Positions 43,994 through 51,176 of a stretch of 64,000 nucleotides of DNA are shown piece after piece. Each line of letters begins with the position of its first letter. The first letter of the stretch is position 1. A program made the translations under genes and the position numbers. Source of the DNA: Sphingomicrobium flavum (GTDB taxonomy: Bacteria; Pseudomonadota; Alphaproteobacteria; Sphingomonadales; Sphingomonadaceae); the NCBI RefSeq assembly GCF_024721605.1, contig NZ_CP102630.1:558001-622000 (forward strand), read 5' to 3'. Under the pieces are notes generated by a model that did not search any database, was not told where the DNA came from, and saw nothing but the letters and a program-made list of their open reading frames with translations.

Positions 43994-45208
43994 ATGCATA
44001 TTCTCTATTTCCACCAGCATTTCACCACGCCCAAAGGCGCATCGGGCATTCGCAGCTATGAAAATGCGCGCCGGCTGGTGGAAGAAGGACATCGGGTCAC
44101 CATGGTTTGCGGCAGCGCCGATCGTGGGGCGACCGGGCTGGAGGGCCCATTCAAGGGCGGGCGGCGCGAGGGCGATGTGGATGGCATCCATGTGGTCGAA
44201 TATGATCTGAGCTATTCCAACAGCGATGGCTTTCTCAAGCGCAGCTGGACCTTCCTGCGCTTTGCGTTGAAGAGCATCGGGCTGGCGCTGATGCGCAAAT
44301 ATGACCTGCTGTTCGCCACCACCACGCCGCTGACGGCCGCGCTGCCCGGCATTTTCGCCAAATGGCTGCGGCGCAAGCCCTTCGTCTTCGAAGTGCGCGA
44401 CCTGTGGCCCGAACTGCCGCGCGAAATGGGCGTCATCACCAACCCGGTCGTTCTGTGGGCGATGGGGGTGCTCGAATGGATGGCCTATCATAGCGCCGAC
44501 CGGCTGGTCGCGCTGTCTCCCGGCATCGCCAAGGGGATCGAACGGCGCGGCATTGCCGAGGATCGCATCGTGATGGTCCCCAATGGTTGCGATCTTGCCC
44601 TGTTCAGCGGGGCGGAGCCGGAGCGGCCGGCAGGGGTCGGCGCAGACGAGTTGGTCGCCATCTTCGCCGGGGCCCACGGCCTTGCCAATGGCCTCGACAG
44701 CGTGCTCGACGGCGCTGCCGAGCTAAAGCGCCGCGGGCGCCGGGATATCCGCATCCTGCTGGTCGGCAACGGCATGCTGAAACCCAAGCTGCAGGCGCGC
44801 GCGCAGGCGGAGGGGCTCGACAATGTCACCTTTCTCGATCCCGTGCCCAAGGGAGAGTTGGTGAAATTGTTCGCTGGCGCGGATATCGGCATCCAGTCGC
44901 TCGCCAATGTCCCGGCTTTCTATTACGGAACTTCGCCCAACAAGTTCTTCGATTACGTCGCGGCGGGGCTTCCGGTCATCAACAATTATCCCGGCTGGGT
45001 GGCCGGCATGATCGAGGAGGAAGGTGCCGGCTATGCCGTTGCCCCCGACGATCCCGCCGCCTTTGCCGACGCGCTGGAGGCCGCTGCCGCCGACCGCGCG
45101 GGCCTCAAGGCCAAGGGCGAGGCTGCGAAGAGGCTTGCCAGACGCGAATTTGCACGCGACGATTTGGCAAAGCGGTGGATCCGCTGGACGACCGAGGGGG
45201 CACGATGA
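43994..45208 (+). CDS. Glycosyltransferase family 4 (WbuB-like)
   Basis: A 404-residue GT-B enzyme. It starts MHILYFHQHFTTPKGASGIR, the usual WbuB-type N-terminus, and has LFATTTPLTAALPGIFAKWL, VFEVRDLWPELPREMG, ADRLVALSPGIAKGIERRGI and the donor-side SPNKFFDYVAAGLPVINNYP. Homologues transfer an aminosugar (for example FucNAc or a related residue) to an undecaprenyl-linked intermediate. The donor here is unknown, plausibly UDP-ManNAcA or the diamino sugar derivative. It overlaps the NeuD-like gene by 4 bases. Confidence 0.88.
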   Translation: MHILYFHQHFTTPKGASGIRSYENARRLVEEGHRVTMVCGSADRGATGLEGPFKGGRREGDVDGIHVVEYDLSYSNSDGFLKRSWTFLRFALKSIGLALMRKYDLLFATTTPLTAALPGIFAKWLRRKPFVFEVRDLWPELPREMGVITNPVVLWAMGVLEWMAYHSADRLVALSPGIAKGIERRGIAEDRIVMVPNGCDLALFSGAEPERPAGVGADELVAIFAGAHGLANGLDSVLDGAAELKRRGRRDIRILLVGNGMLKPKLQARAQAEGLDNVTFLDPVPKGELVKLFAGADIGIQSLANVPAFYYGTSPNKFFDYVAAGLPVINNYPGWVAGMIEEEGAGYAVAPDDPAAFADALEAAAADRAGLKAKGEAAKRLARREFARDDLAKRWIRWTTEGAR

Positions 45209-45840
45209 GCGATTTGATCGGCGTATATGGAGCAGGCGGCTGTGGCCGCGGCATCCTGCCGTTGCTGCGCGCCGATGAACGGGTCGACAATGACCGCCTG
45301 GTCTTCATCGACGATGCAAGAGCGGGCGAGACCATCAATGGCCAGCGCACGCTCGGCTACCGCCAGTTCTTGGATGAAGGCGGCACCAAGGCCTGCATCG
45401 CCATCGCCAAGGGCACCGTGCGCGCCAATATCGACCGCCAGCTTAAGGCAGACGGCGTGGAATTGATCGGTGCGCGCGGATGGGACGTCCATGCCATGGA
45501 CGATGTCGAGATCGCGCCGGGCGCGCTCTTGTCGCCGCACGTCCTTTTCACTTCCAACATCCGGGTCGGCCGCTGTTTCCACGCCAACATCTACAGCTAT
45601 GTCGAACATGATTGCGTGATCGGCAATTATGTGACCTTTGCCCCAAGGGTGAATTGCAACGGCAATATCCGCATCGGCGATTTCGCCTATATCGGGACAG
45701 GCGCAGTGATCCATCAGGGGCTCACGATCGGCAAGAACGCCATTGTCGGCATGGGCGCGGTGGTGACCAAGGATGTGCCCGATGGCGCGGTGGTGGTCGG
45801 CAATCCGGCGCGCCCGCTCAAAAAGGAGATCGACCGATGA
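45205..45840 (+). CDS. NeuD/PglD-type sugar O/N-acyltransferase
   Basis: A 211-residue protein with an N-terminal Rossmann-like PglD_N part (LIGVYGAGGCGRGILPLL) and a C-terminal left-handed beta-helix (GRCFHANIYSYVEHDCVIGN, VTFAPRVNCNGNIRIGD, IGTGAVIHQGLTIGKN, IVGMGAVVTKDVPDGAVVVG). The family acetylates the 4-amino group of UDP-bacillosamine precursors (PglD) or sialic-acid-like sugars (NeuD). The neighbouring dehydratase, aminotransferase and PglC-like transferase favour the PglD-type role. Its stop overlaps the PIG-L start. Confidence 0.85.
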   Translation: MSDLIGVYGAGGCGRGILPLLRADERVDNDRLVFIDDARAGETINGQRTLGYRQFLDEGGTKACIAIAKGTVRANIDRQLKADGVELIGARGWDVHAMDDVEIAPGALLSPHVLFTSNIRVGRCFHANIYSYVEHDCVIGNYVTFAPRVNCNGNIRIGDFAYIGTGAVIHQGLTIGKNAIVGMGAVVTKDVPDGAVVVGNPARPLKKEIDR

Positions 45841-46511
45841 GCATCCTGGTTCTCGCGCCCCATGCGGACGATGAAACGCTGGGCATGGGCGGCACCATCG
45901 CCCGGCTGGTCGATGAAGGTGAGCAGGTGACCGTTGCCGTGCTGACCGGCCATGGCGAGGAAGCGCATCCCATCTGGCCCAAAAGCGCCTGGGACGAAAT
46001 TCGCGCCGAATGCGTGAAGGCCTGCGCCGTGTTGGGCTGCGGGGAACCGATCTATCGCGAATTGCCCGCCGCGCTGCTCGATGCCACCGCCTCGCACGAG
46101 GTGAACCGGGTAGTCGGCGACCTCATCCGCGAGGTCAATCCGCGCGAGCTTTACATTCCCTTCGCGCATGATCTGCACAAGGATCATCACGCCATCGCTT
46201 ATGCTGCTGTCGTGGCGGCGCGTCCCTATCTTGCCAGTGCCGGCGGGATCGAGCGGGTGCTGGCCTATGAAACCGTGTCGGAAACCCACCTGACGCCCTT
46301 CGCGCCGGCCTTCACCCCAAATGTCTTCGTCGACATTTCGGCCACGCTGCAGCGCAAGCTGGCGGCCATGCGCTGCTATGCCAGCCAGTTGCAGCCCGAT
46401 CACCAACCGCGTTCGATCGCCAATCTGGAAGCGCTGGCGCGGCTGCGCGGCACGCATATGGGCGTGGCGGCAGGCGAAGCCTTCGCGCTGATCGGCGAGT
46501 ATCGGCGCTAG
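45837..46511 (+). CDS. PIG-L family deacetylase
   Basis: A 224-residue zinc-dependent N-acetylglucosaminyl-type deacetylase. The metal-binding motif APHADDETLGMGG is at residues 7-19, and the second site FAHDLHKDHHAIAY (HxxDH-like) is near 110. ATG 45837 has AAAAGGAGAT upstream and overlaps the NeuD stop. Within this cluster it may remove an acetyl from an aminosugar on a nucleotide or lipid carrier, creating the free amine that the formyltransferase-like protein could modify (inference). The priming transferase follows 3 bases later. Confidence 0.87.
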   Translation: MSILVLAPHADDETLGMGGTIARLVDEGEQVTVAVLTGHGEEAHPIWPKSAWDEIRAECVKACAVLGCGEPIYRELPAALLDATASHEVNRVVGDLIREVNPRELYIPFAHDLHKDHHAIAYAAVVAARPYLASAGGIERVLAYETVSETHLTPFAPAFTPNVFVDISATLQRKLAAMRCYASQLQPDHQPRSIANLEALARLRGTHMGVAAGEAFALIGEYRR

Positions 46512-46514
46512 GCG

Positions 46515-47078
46515 ATGAAGCGGCTCCTGGATTTTCTGTTTGCGGCGATCTTGCTGCTGATCCTGTCGCCGCTGCTGCTGCTGAGCGCGTTAGCGATCAA
46601 ATTGTCATCGCCCGGGCCCATCTTCTTTCGCCAGCGCCGCGTCGGCAGGGGGATGCGGCCCTTCGATATCCTCAAGCTGCGCACCATGACGGTCGATCCC
46701 AATCGGCAATTGAGCCAGACGCAGGGCGGCGATCCCGAAGTGACCGGCCCCGGCCGCATCCTGCGCCGCCTGAAGATCGATGAAATGCCGCAGCTCATCA
46801 ATGTCCTCAACGGCGACATGGCGCTGGTCGGCCCGCGCCCCTGCATGGCGGTCACCGCAGAGGAAGCCCCCGACTGGGCGAAGAAGCGCTTCGATGTGCG
46901 GCCGGGCCTTACCGGCCTGGCGCAGGTCAACGGCAATATCGCACTGAGCTGGGAAGAGCGTTTCCGCCATGATGTGCGCTATGTCGAACAGCGCAACCTG
47001 TTCATGGACATTGGCATCATTTTCAAGACGATCGCAGTGGTTCTTGTCGGCGAGGAAAAGATGAAGGGCGCATCATGA
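46515..47078 (+). CDS. Small undecaprenyl-phosphate sugar-1-phosphate transferase (PglC/WcaJ_C type)
   Basis: A 187-residue monotopic phosphoglycosyl transferase that starts repeat-unit assembly on undecaprenyl phosphate. It has the N-terminal re-entrant membrane segment (LLDFLFAAILLLILSPLLLL), the FRQRRVGRG and FDILKLRTM motifs, and the catalytic Asp-Glu in RLKIDEMPQ, then LVGPRP and GLTGLAQVNG. It lacks the extra membrane domain of long WbaP/WcaJ proteins and so matches PglC, whose substrate is UDP-diacetylbacillosamine. It is overlapped by the formyltransferase gene by 4 bases. Confidence 0.92.
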   Translation: MKRLLDFLFAAILLLILSPLLLLSALAIKLSSPGPIFFRQRRVGRGMRPFDILKLRTMTVDPNRQLSQTQGGDPEVTGPGRILRRLKIDEMPQLINVLNGDMALVGPRPCMAVTAEEAPDWAKKRFDVRPGLTGLAQVNGNIALSWEERFRHDVRYVEQRNLFMDIGIIFKTIAVVLVGEEKMKGAS

Positions 47079-48034
47079 AGGTCGCGGTGATTGGCGGCGT
47101 GACATCGACCGAGCTGCTCGTGCGCAAGCTTGCGGCTCATGGCTTCGATGATGTGCGGGTCTGGGGCTATGTGCCCACCGATTCCACCAACGTGTCAGGC
47201 TGGGTCGACCTGGCCCGGGTCGCCGCCGATTGCGGTTTCGCCTATGCCCCCTTCCGCAAGGTGACCGAGTGCGAGGCGGCGCTGATCGACTTTGCGCCCG
47301 ATATCCTGTTCGTGGTCGGACTGTCGCAGATCGTGCCCCAATCGATGATCGATGCCGCCACCCGTCACGCCATCGGTTTCCATCCTACCAGATTGCCCAA
47401 GGGTAGGGGACGCGCCGCCATGGCCTGGCTTGTCCTGCGCGAGGAAGATGGCGCCGCCAACTTCTTTGAGCTGCGCCAGGGCGTCGATGATGGTCCCATC
47501 CATGTGCAGACCGTCTATCCGGTCGGCCCCGATGACACAGCGTCGAGCGTGGAAGCCAAAATGCTGGACGCGGAGGCGCGGGCATTGGATGAGTGGCTGC
47601 CCAGACTGAAGGCAGGAAAGGCAGTGCCGGTGGAACAGGATCATGATGATGCCAGCTGGTTCGCCCGGCGCACCCCCGACGATGGCCGGATCGACTGGCA
47701 GCAGGGCGCCGAGGCAATCGACCGGCTTGTCCGCGCCTCGACCCGCCCGCACCCCGGCGCCTTCAGCCATGCCGGCGACGAGCGCGTCGTCATCTGGGCC
47801 TCCAGCCTGGTCGATCGCGACGAGGCTGGCGTGCCAGGCCGCATCCTGCGGGTCGAGGGCGACCAGTTCGATATGGCGACAGGCGATGGCATCCTGCGAG
47901 TCAGCCAATGGGAAGCGACGGGCGGCTGGAGCCCGCGCGTCGGACAGCGCCTTGGCTACGATCCTGAAATAGAAATTGCCGACCTGCGCCGTCGCCTGGC
48001 CGCGCTGGAAGCGAAGATGAGCGGAGACAGCTGA
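47075..48034 (+). CDS. Formyltransferase-like protein
   Basis: A 319-residue protein related to methionyl-tRNA and sugar N-formyltransferases that use N10-formyl-tetrahydrofolate. The core is GFHPTRLPKGRGRAAMAWL, and GVDDGPI holds the usual Asp. The Asn of the classical Asn-x-His is Gly here (AIGFH), so the catalytic triad is incomplete, although the His and Asp remain. A C-terminal OB-like segment (WARRTPDDGRIDW appears as WFARRTPDDGRIDW) and a short coiled tail follow. It probably formylates a 4-amino sugar of the repeat unit. It sits between the priming transferase and the aminotransferase gene, with overlaps on both sides. Confidence 0.75.
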   Translation: MKVAVIGGVTSTELLVRKLAAHGFDDVRVWGYVPTDSTNVSGWVDLARVAADCGFAYAPFRKVTECEAALIDFAPDILFVVGLSQIVPQSMIDAATRHAIGFHPTRLPKGRGRAAMAWLVLREEDGAANFFELRQGVDDGPIHVQTVYPVGPDDTASSVEAKMLDAEARALDEWLPRLKAGKAVPVEQDHDDASWFARRTPDDGRIDWQQGAEAIDRLVRASTRPHPGAFSHAGDERVVIWASSLVDRDEAGVPGRILRVEGDQFDMATGDGILRVSQWEATGGWSPRVGQRLGYDPEIEIADLRRRLAALEAKMSGDS

Positions 48035-49218
48035 TGCTGGGTGGTCCCATGTCCCCCTGGCCCAATTTCGAGGAAGACGAGGTCGAAGCGGTCGCGCGCG
48101 TGCTGCGCTCCAACCGCGTCAATTACTGGACCGGGCAGGAAGGGCGCGAATTCGAAAAGGAGTTCGCTGCCTATTGCGACAGCGAATACGCCATCGCGCT
48201 CACCAACGGCACGGTCGCGCTCGATCTGGCGCTGGTAGGGCTGGGCATCGGTCCTGGCGATGAAGTGATCGTCACCCCGCGCACCTTCCTCGCCTCGGTT
48301 TCGTCCGTCGTCACCATCGGCGCCACGCCTGTCTTTGCCGATGTCGATCGCGACAGCGGCAATATCTCGGCAGAAACCATCGAGCGGGTCATCACCCCGC
48401 GCACCAAAGCCGTGATCATCGTCCATCTTGGCGGCTGGCCCGCTGATCTCGATCCGGTGATGGAATTGGCCGCGCAGCACGATTTCTTCGTCATCGAAGA
48501 TTGCGCCCAGGCGCATGGCGCGCGCTACAAGGGGCGCAGCGTGGGTTCGATCGGCCATGTCGGCGCATGGTCCTTCTGCCAGGACAAGATCATGACCACC
48601 GGCGGCGAAGGCGGGATGGTGACCTGCAACGATCGTGACCTGTGGTCGCGAATGTGGTCCTACAAGGATCATGGCAAGAGCTGGGAAGCGGTTTACGAGC
48701 GCCAGCATCCGCCGGGCTTTCGCTGGCTCCATGAAAGCTTCGGCACCAATTGGCGGATGACCGAGGTGCAATCGGTGATCGGCCGCGTGCAGCTGACCAA
48801 GATGGCGCACTGGACCGACCGGCGCACCTTTGCGGCGACGAGCTACCAGGAGGCCTGGGACGGCATTGCTGGTCTCCGCCTGCCGCGCCCCGCGCCCGAC
48901 AATGGTACGCAGCACGCTTGGTATAAATTTTACGGCTATGTCGATCCCGACGCGCTGGAAGAAGGCTGGACCCGCGATCGCATCGTCGAGGAAATCAACG
49001 CCCGCGGCGTACCCTGCTTCCAGGGCAGTTGTTCGGAAGTCTATCTGGAAAAGGCGTTCGATGGCACCGACTACAGGCCCGCTGAGCGGCTGCCCGTGGC
49101 GCGCGAATTGGGTGAAACCAGCCTGATGTGGCTGTGCCATCCCAGCCTGACCGACGCGGAAATCGAAAAAACGGCGCAGATCAGCGCCGAAGTGCTGCGC
49201 GAGGCGCTGGGCGGCTAG
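48034..49218 (+). CDS. DegT/DnrJ/EryC1/StrS aminotransferase
   Basis: A 394-residue PLP enzyme that aminates a 4-keto sugar nucleotide. The PLP-lysine segment is AWSFCQDKIMTTGGEGGMV. Other marks are LTNGTVALDLALVGLGIGPG, EVIVTPRTFLASVSSV, IVHLGGWPADLD and VIEDCAQAHGARY. Together with the PglF-like dehydratase, which converges on it with a 4-base overlap, it should make UDP-4-amino-4,6-dideoxy-GlcNAc (or a stereoisomer). The start ATG overlaps the formyltransferase stop by one base. Confidence 0.92.
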   Translation: MLGGPMSPWPNFEEDEVEAVARVLRSNRVNYWTGQEGREFEKEFAAYCDSEYAIALTNGTVALDLALVGLGIGPGDEVIVTPRTFLASVSSVVTIGATPVFADVDRDSGNISAETIERVITPRTKAVIIVHLGGWPADLDPVMELAAQHDFFVIEDCAQAHGARYKGRSVGSIGHVGAWSFCQDKIMTTGGEGGMVTCNDRDLWSRMWSYKDHGKSWEAVYERQHPPGFRWLHESFGTNWRMTEVQSVIGRVQLTKMAHWTDRRTFAATSYQEAWDGIAGLRLPRPAPDNGTQHAWYKFYGYVDPDALEEGWTRDRIVEEINARGVPCFQGSCSEVYLEKAFDGTDYRPAERLPVARELGETSLMWLCHPSLTDAEIEKTAQISAEVLREALGG

Positions 49219-51125
49219 TCGCCGTTGGGGCGATATTCCGCCACCAGCACCCGCAAGCGCGCGCGCACGCTGTCATCGTCGTCAGCCGCAATCTCGTCGG
49301 CCAGCGCGCTCAGCGCCGCTGCCAACTCGTCCCACCCCATCTGGTCTTCATGACCCTTGACGATGCGCGGATGCGAGGTGGGCAGGGGGTTGTCGCCGAT
49401 CAGCAGCTCTTCGAACAATTTTTCGCCCGGCCGCAGCCCCACTTCGGTAATCTCGATATCACCATTGGGATTATCGGCATCGCGCACTTCCAGCCCGGAA
49501 AGTTCGATCATGGCACGGGCGAGGTCGCTGATCTTCACCGGATCGCCCATGTCGAGCAGGAATATCTCCCCGCCTTCGGCCATTGCGCCGGCCTGGATCA
49601 CCAACTGCGCGGCCTCAGGGATGGTCATGAAGAAGCGCGTCATCTCCATGTCAGTGACCGTGACCGGCCCGCCATGTTCGATCTGTTCTCGGAATTTGGG
49701 CACGACCGAACCCGATGATCCCAGCACATTGCCGAAGCGCACCGCCGAATAGCGGGTGCGCGCGCCGTGCGTGGCGCGGGCCTGCACCACCAGTTCGCAC
49801 ACGCGCTTGGATGCGCCCATTACGCTGGTCGGGCGCACCGCTTTGTCGGTCGAAACCAGGATAAAGGTCTCGGTGCCCTGCTTTTCGGCCTCGAGGCAGG
49901 CATTCAATGTGCCGATCACATTGTTGCGCACGCCCGCCACCACATTCTGCTCGACCAGCGGCACATGCTTGTAGGCGGCAGCATGAAAGACCGTCTGCGG
50001 CTTGGCGGAGGCGAACAGCCGCGAACAGTCGCCGCTATCGGCGATGTTGGCGAGCTCGGGAACGATGCGTGTCTGGCTGTCCAGATTGGCGGCAAGCCCG
50101 CGCAATTCATCCTCGATCGCGTAAAGGTGATATTCGGACTGGTCGACCAGCACCAGGCTGGCGGGATTGAGCGCGAGGATCTGGCGCGCCAATTCGCTGC
50201 CGATCGATCCGCCCGCGCCAGTTACGAGAACATCACGGCCGGTGATGTTGCGCGAAATCAGCTCCGGATCGGGCTCCACCGGATCGCGGCCCAGCAGGTC
50301 GCCGATTTCAATCTGGCGCATGTCGGAGACACTGACCTTGTCGAACGCCACGTCGGACATGGAAGGCAGGACGCGAACATGAACGGGGGTGCTGATCTTG
50401 CGCAGCCGATCGAGGAGCGCGCGCCGCGTGGCCCGCTGGCCCTTGCCGGCGTGGGCGAGAAACAGTTCGTCCACTTCGCCGTCCTTGAGCGCGATCTCAA
50501 GGTCGCGATCGGGCCAGACCGGCAGACCTTCCAAGAGGCTGCCGACATGTTCATCGACCTCGTCGACAATGCCGATCAGCTTGAGGCCAGGCTCGCGATT
50601 GATGGCCAGCGCCATCTGCTGCATCGCCGTACCCGATCCATAGACCAGCACCCGCTTGATCGGGCGGCTGCCGTCCCAATCCTCGATCAGGGGCTGCAGT
50701 ACCGCAGCAACGATGACGCGGCTGGTGGTGATGAAGCAGAAGAACAGCAAGGGCTGCAGGATTCCCAGCGTACGCGGCACATCTTCGGGCCTCGTGGTCA
50801 GCAGGACGAAAGTCAGGATCACGCCCATCAGCGCGCAGGCCTTGAGCAACAGGAAGATGGTTTGCCGCCCGGTGTAGCGCGTCGTCGACCGATAGGGGCG
50901 TACGATCAGCGCCGCGAGGATCCAGCAGCCGGCCGCCAGTGTGCACAGGATAATGAAGGGGTCGAGATCGATCTCCGTGACACCCAGGCGGATGGAAAAG
51001 CCCGCCCATGCCGCCGCCACCAGCGCCATCATGTCGAGCGCCATGATCGCCCCGCGGCGCGCGCTGCGCGGAAGGTCGATCAGCCGTTTCAGGATCGGAT
51101 CGGTGACGGTACGAAGCCGGGTCAT
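49215..51125 (-). CDS. Membrane-bound UDP-GlcNAc 4,6-dehydratase (PglF/WbpM/CapD-like)
   Basis: A 636-residue protein. About four N-terminal helices (residues 28-130) are followed by a CoA-binding-like Rossmann domain (about 145-270, KRVLVYGSGTAMQQMALAI) and a catalytic SDR domain from about 285 (VLVTGAGGSIGSELARQI). The catalytic segment reads STDKAVRPTSVMGASKR, with Met in place of the SDR Tyr, as in PglF/WbpM. It converts UDP-GlcNAc to the 4-keto-6-deoxy sugar at the inner membrane. It faces the aminotransferase gene convergently and is 51 bases downstream of autokinase copy 2 on the same strand. ATG 51125 is preferred over TTG 51128. Confidence 0.92.
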   Translation of the reverse strand: MTRLRTVTDPILKRLIDLPRSARRGAIMALDMMALVAAAWAGFSIRLGVTEIDLDPFIILCTLAAGCWILAALIVRPYRSTTRYTGRQTIFLLLKACALMGVILTFVLLTTRPEDVPRTLGILQPLLFFCFITTSRVIVAAVLQPLIEDWDGSRPIKRVLVYGSGTAMQQMALAINREPGLKLIGIVDEVDEHVGSLLEGLPVWPDRDLEIALKDGEVDELFLAHAGKGQRATRRALLDRLRKISTPVHVRVLPSMSDVAFDKVSVSDMRQIEIGDLLGRDPVEPDPELISRNITGRDVLVTGAGGSIGSELARQILALNPASLVLVDQSEYHLYAIEDELRGLAANLDSQTRIVPELANIADSGDCSRLFASAKPQTVFHAAAYKHVPLVEQNVVAGVRNNVIGTLNACLEAEKQGTETFILVSTDKAVRPTSVMGASKRVCELVVQARATHGARTRYSAVRFGNVLGSSGSVVPKFREQIEHGGPVTVTDMEMTRFFMTIPEAAQLVIQAGAMAEGGEIFLLDMGDPVKISDLARAMIELSGLEVRDADNPNGDIEITEVGLRPGEKLFEELLIGDNPLPTSHPRIVKGHEDQMGWDELAAALSALADEIAADDDDSVRARLRVLVAEYRPNGD

Positions 51126-51176
51126 CAAAGCTTGCTTTCGGCAGCGTTGTTACAGAGGCTGGGCAGGGCTCCCAGC

